DNA from: Micromonosporaceae bacterium
Lineage (GTDB): Bacteria; Actinomycetota; Actinomycetes; Mycobacteriales; Micromonosporaceae
DNA: 22,061 nucleotides
NCBI GenBank assembly: GCA_019690055.1
Contig: JADGGF010000011.1
Span: forward strand, 1 to 22,061
Direction of reading: 5' to 3'
Shown here: in pieces, positions 20,012 through 22,061 of the stretch
How positions within the stretch are numbered: position 1 is the stretch's first letter
Layout: the number at the start of each line of letters is the position of its first letter
Notes under the pieces: generated by a model
What the model was told of the DNA's origin: nothing
The model's database searches: none
Seen by the model: the letters and a program-made list of their open reading frames with translations, nothing else
Program-made: the position numbers and the translations under genes

Positions 20012-22012
20012 CTACGCGCGCTGCCCGAGCAGACTGCGGGCCTCGCTGACCACGCCGCGCAGGATCTCGGTGGGCAGGCCGGGGCCGATGATCGGCACGC
20101 CCTCCTTGTCGGTCAGCGGTTGCGGGTCACCCCGGTTGCCGACCCAGACCGCGATCGCCAGCTCGGGGGTGAAGCCGACGCTCCACGCATCGGAGTTGCC
20201 CGGGCCGCCAGCGTACTCCCAGGCTCCGGTCATCACGGCGAGCCCGGCCACGCCGGTGAGCGCGGTCAGGGCGTCGGTCAATTCGGTCACCTGCTCGGGG
20301 GGAAGCACGGTCTTCCCCGTCGGCACCTGTTCGGCGTAGAGGAGTTCGTCCCCCTTGCGCACCTCGCGGACGAAGTGGGCGGGCGCCCGCACCCCACCGA
20401 CGGCGAGGGCGGCCATCGCGGCCGCCTGGTCGACGACGGTGACCGGGTATTGACCGATGCCGACCTCGAATCCGAACGGCAGGTTGGCCGCTGACAGGTC
20501 GGTCGTCGTGAGGTCGACGCGGACCCGCTCGTCGGTCCACAGTGCGGTGATCCCCAGGTCGCGGGCCGCGGTGAGGACCGCGGGTACGCCGACGTCCACG
20601 GTCACGTCGTAAAACGGCACGGTGAGCGAGTACCGCAGCGAGTCGCGCAGCGTGCAGGTCCGACCGTCCCGGCTGGTCGGGCAGGTGCCCGTGTTTCGGA
20701 CCGGGGACCCCGCAGGCCGTCCGACCTGCTCGTGCGGCGTCCACTGCCAGGTGGAGTCCAGGGAATGGCCGGCCCGTAGGGCGGCCACAACCGGGTAGAC
20801 CAGGAACGACCCACCCGGCGGGTGCGCCCCCGATCCGCTCAGCTGTCCGTTGCGGTCGTAGTAGACCCCGGCGTAGTCCGTCCCGAGCGGATCGGGACCG
20901 CCGTGGTAGGCGAGCACTCGCCCGGTGCCGGGCTCGACGACCACGGCGGCCGCTTGGAGGTTCTCCGGCTGGCGGTGCATCGGGGACCCGTCCGCCAGGC
21001 CGCCCGCGGCCACGTCGAGGATCTTCTGGATCCGGTAATCGATGGTGACCGTGATCGAGAAGCCGCCGTCGCGGATCGCGTCGACGCTCCGTCCCTCGAA
21101 CGGCGAGCCCGGGGTGTGGGCGAGTTCGGAGAGGGCCTGACGCACCGCCATCCCGAACGGTCCGTCGAAGGCGTTCAACGGTTCCCTCGGCTGGGGCGCG
21201 GGGTAGCTCAGCGTGGCCACCTCGGCCTCGGTGATCGCCAGCGCCCGGCCGGAGCGCGCCAACTCGGCCAGGTGGTCGCGGATCTCGTTCCAGCGGTGCC
21301 AGGAGTTCTCCCCGGCCGCGGCCCCGGTCAAGGGATCGAAACCAGGGAATTCACTGGGATTGGTCGGGTCCGGGTAGGGCTGGCGCACCATCGCCAGCAA
21401 CACCATCGCCTCCGCCGTGGTCAGCTGCTCGTCCAGGGGCGCCGTGGTGCGCGCGCTCTTGCCGAAGTACGCCCACGCGGCCGCCTCGATGCCGTACGTC
21501 ATGCGGCCGAACGGTACGGCGTTGAGGTACTGCTCCAGGACGTACTCCTTGCCGTGCCGTGCCTCGAGCTTGCGGGCAAGGGCCCAGATCCGGATCCGGC
21601 TGTTGGCGCCGGTGTCGACCAGATCCATGGTGTGACGGATAACGGCGCGGGTGATCGGGCCGCCCGCGCTGGACCAGAAATCAGGGTCCTCGGCCGCGAC
21701 GGCCACATCGATGATGGTCGGCAGGATCTCCTTGTACGGCACGACCGTCCGCTGGACGCTGCCCACCTGGCCCAACAGTGTGCCGTCGGCGAAGTACAGG
21801 GTGGTCGACTCCGGCAGCGGTGACGGCGGGGGGAGCGTGATGCTGTACCAGGCCGCGACGCTGACGGCGCCGCCGGAGGCCACCAGCGCGGCCGCGGCGA
21901 CGAGGGCGATGAGCCAGAGTCGACGGCGCCGCGATCGGGTCGGCCGGGCCCGGGATGGTGGCTCCGGGCCGAGAGGTTCGACGGTGACGGTCAGGTCGAC
22001 GGCCTCGGTCAT
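20012..22012 (-). CDS. Degenerate class A penicillin-binding protein homologue (predicted pseudoenzyme)
   Basis: This 666-aa protein has the class A PBP order: a basic cytoplasmic tail, a TM helix (residues ~32-56), a GT51 glycosyltransferase region (~65-215) and a transpeptidase region (~325-625). Overall similarity is clear (EQYLNAVPFGRMTYGIEAAA, then AYFGK; GTDYAGVYYD; NSDAWSVGFTPELAIAVWVG). The catalytic residues are not. The nucleophile motif PGSSFKVY is PGGSFLVY (Ser to Gly401, Lys to Leu404). SxN is SLT (462-464). KTGTWE is MTGAWE (Met594). In the GT domain the EDxxFxxH block keeps Glu108 but has Ser115 for His, and the GGSTITQQ block is absent. The frame is intact, so it was kept, perhaps as a scaffold or regulator of a real PBP. 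It starts at ATG 22012 with a -10 6 nt upstream. Confidence 0.85.
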   Translation of the reverse strand: MTEAVDLTVTVEPLGPEPPSRARPTRSRRRRLWLIALVAAAALVASGGAVSVAAWYSITLPPPSPLPESTTLYFADGTLLGQVGSVQRTVVPYKEILPTIIDVAVAAEDPDFWSSAGGPITRAVIRHTMDLVDTGANSRIRIWALARKLEARHGKEYVLEQYLNAVPFGRMTYGIEAAAWAYFGKSARTTAPLDEQLTTAEAMVLLAMVRQPYPDPTNPSEFPGFDPLTGAAAGENSWHRWNEIRDHLAELARSGRALAITEAEVATLSYPAPQPREPLNAFDGPFGMAVRQALSELAHTPGSPFEGRSVDAIRDGGFSITVTIDYRIQKILDVAAGGLADGSPMHRQPENLQAAAVVVEPGTGRVLAYHGGPDPLGTDYAGVYYDRNGQLSGSGAHPPGGSFLVYPVVAALRAGHSLDSTWQWTPHEQVGRPAGSPVRNTGTCPTSRDGRTCTLRDSLRYSLTVPFYDVTVDVGVPAVLTAARDLGITALWTDERVRVDLTTTDLSAANLPFGFEVGIGQYPVTVVDQAAAMAALAVGGVRAPAHFVREVRKGDELLYAEQVPTGKTVLPPEQVTELTDALTALTGVAGLAVMTGAWEYAGGPGNSDAWSVGFTPELAIAVWVGNRGDPQPLTDKEGVPIIGPGLPTEILRGVVSEARSLLGQRA

Positions 22013-22018
22013 GCCGAA

Positions 22019-22024
22019 ACGCTA
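22019..22024 (-). promoter_or_regulatory. -10 element for a leaderless mRNA of the PBP homologue
   Basis: On the minus strand TAGCGT (TANNNT) is followed by 6 nt (TTCGGC) and ATG 22012. The geometry is the same as at the MBL-Rieske gene (TAGTTT, 6 nt, GTG). No Shine-Dalgarno sequence is visible. Confidence 0.5.
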
Positions 22025-22061
22025 TCGATGCCTCGACGCCCGGGCCACCCCACCGTGGGCC

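Noticed and set aside
20822..21823. A 333-codon plus-strand frame opposite the PBP homologue
   Set aside because: The minus strand holds a full PBP architecture; this frame is its low-complexity mirror.
1..22061. tRNA or rRNA genes
   Set aside because: No tRNA cloverleaf signals (GGTTCGAAT-type TpsiC arm with an acceptor stem) or rRNA sequences were noticed on reading; no RNA gene is claimed.

Overview
The window is very high-GC DNA with GTG starts, TANNNT -10 elements and proteins rich in Ala, Arg, Gly and Pro. This points to an actinobacterium. The gene set (cdsA, rlmN, dxr, rseP/rip1 and ispG in the order found in mycobacteria and micromonosporas, a DUF2631 protein, and class A PBPs of the 'PGSSFKVY / SYN / KTGTWE' kind) suggests the Micromonosporaceae. 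That family assignment is inference from protein style and synteny.

Layout. (1) 1-3620: a conserved block with the end of cdsA (CDP-diacylglycerol synthase), rlmN (23S rRNA/tRNA m2A methyltransferase) and a two-domain DivIVA-like protein that overlaps rlmN. (2) 3621-4188: a hairpin-rich convergent terminator region and a minus-strand DUF2631 membrane protein. (3) 4399-6000: a metallo-beta-lactamase-fold protein with a C-terminal Rieske [2Fe-2S] domain, probably made from a leaderless mRNA. (4) 6001-10896: an accessory region. An ECF sigma factor plus membrane-protein module occurs twice in tandem. The left copy is wrecked by an N-terminal truncation and frameshifts; the right copy is intact. 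Each copy is followed at once by a decayed minus-strand remnant of the 3' end of the DNA methyltransferase gene, which stands complete further right. A frameshifted secreted-repeat gene with a strong consensus promoter lies between them. (5) 10897-12954: an orphan N6-adenine DNA methyltransferase fused to an HsdS-like tail, carrying an in-frame palindromic insertion and three 15-bp repeats. (6) 13087-19886: a tight co-directional cluster of an MMPL transporter, dxr, rseP, ispG and a DUF4352 membrane-anchored protein. (7) 20012-22012: a minus-strand class A PBP homologue that has lost every transpeptidase catalytic motif and part of the glycosyltransferase active site.

How it works together: dxr and ispG are two MEP-pathway steps. 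They are co-transcribed with the site-2 protease, as in mycobacteria, while cdsA feeds phospholipid synthesis. The regions most worth study are the duplicated and decaying sigma module with its methyltransferase tails, the pseudoenzyme PBP, and the element-derived insertion in the methyltransferase.
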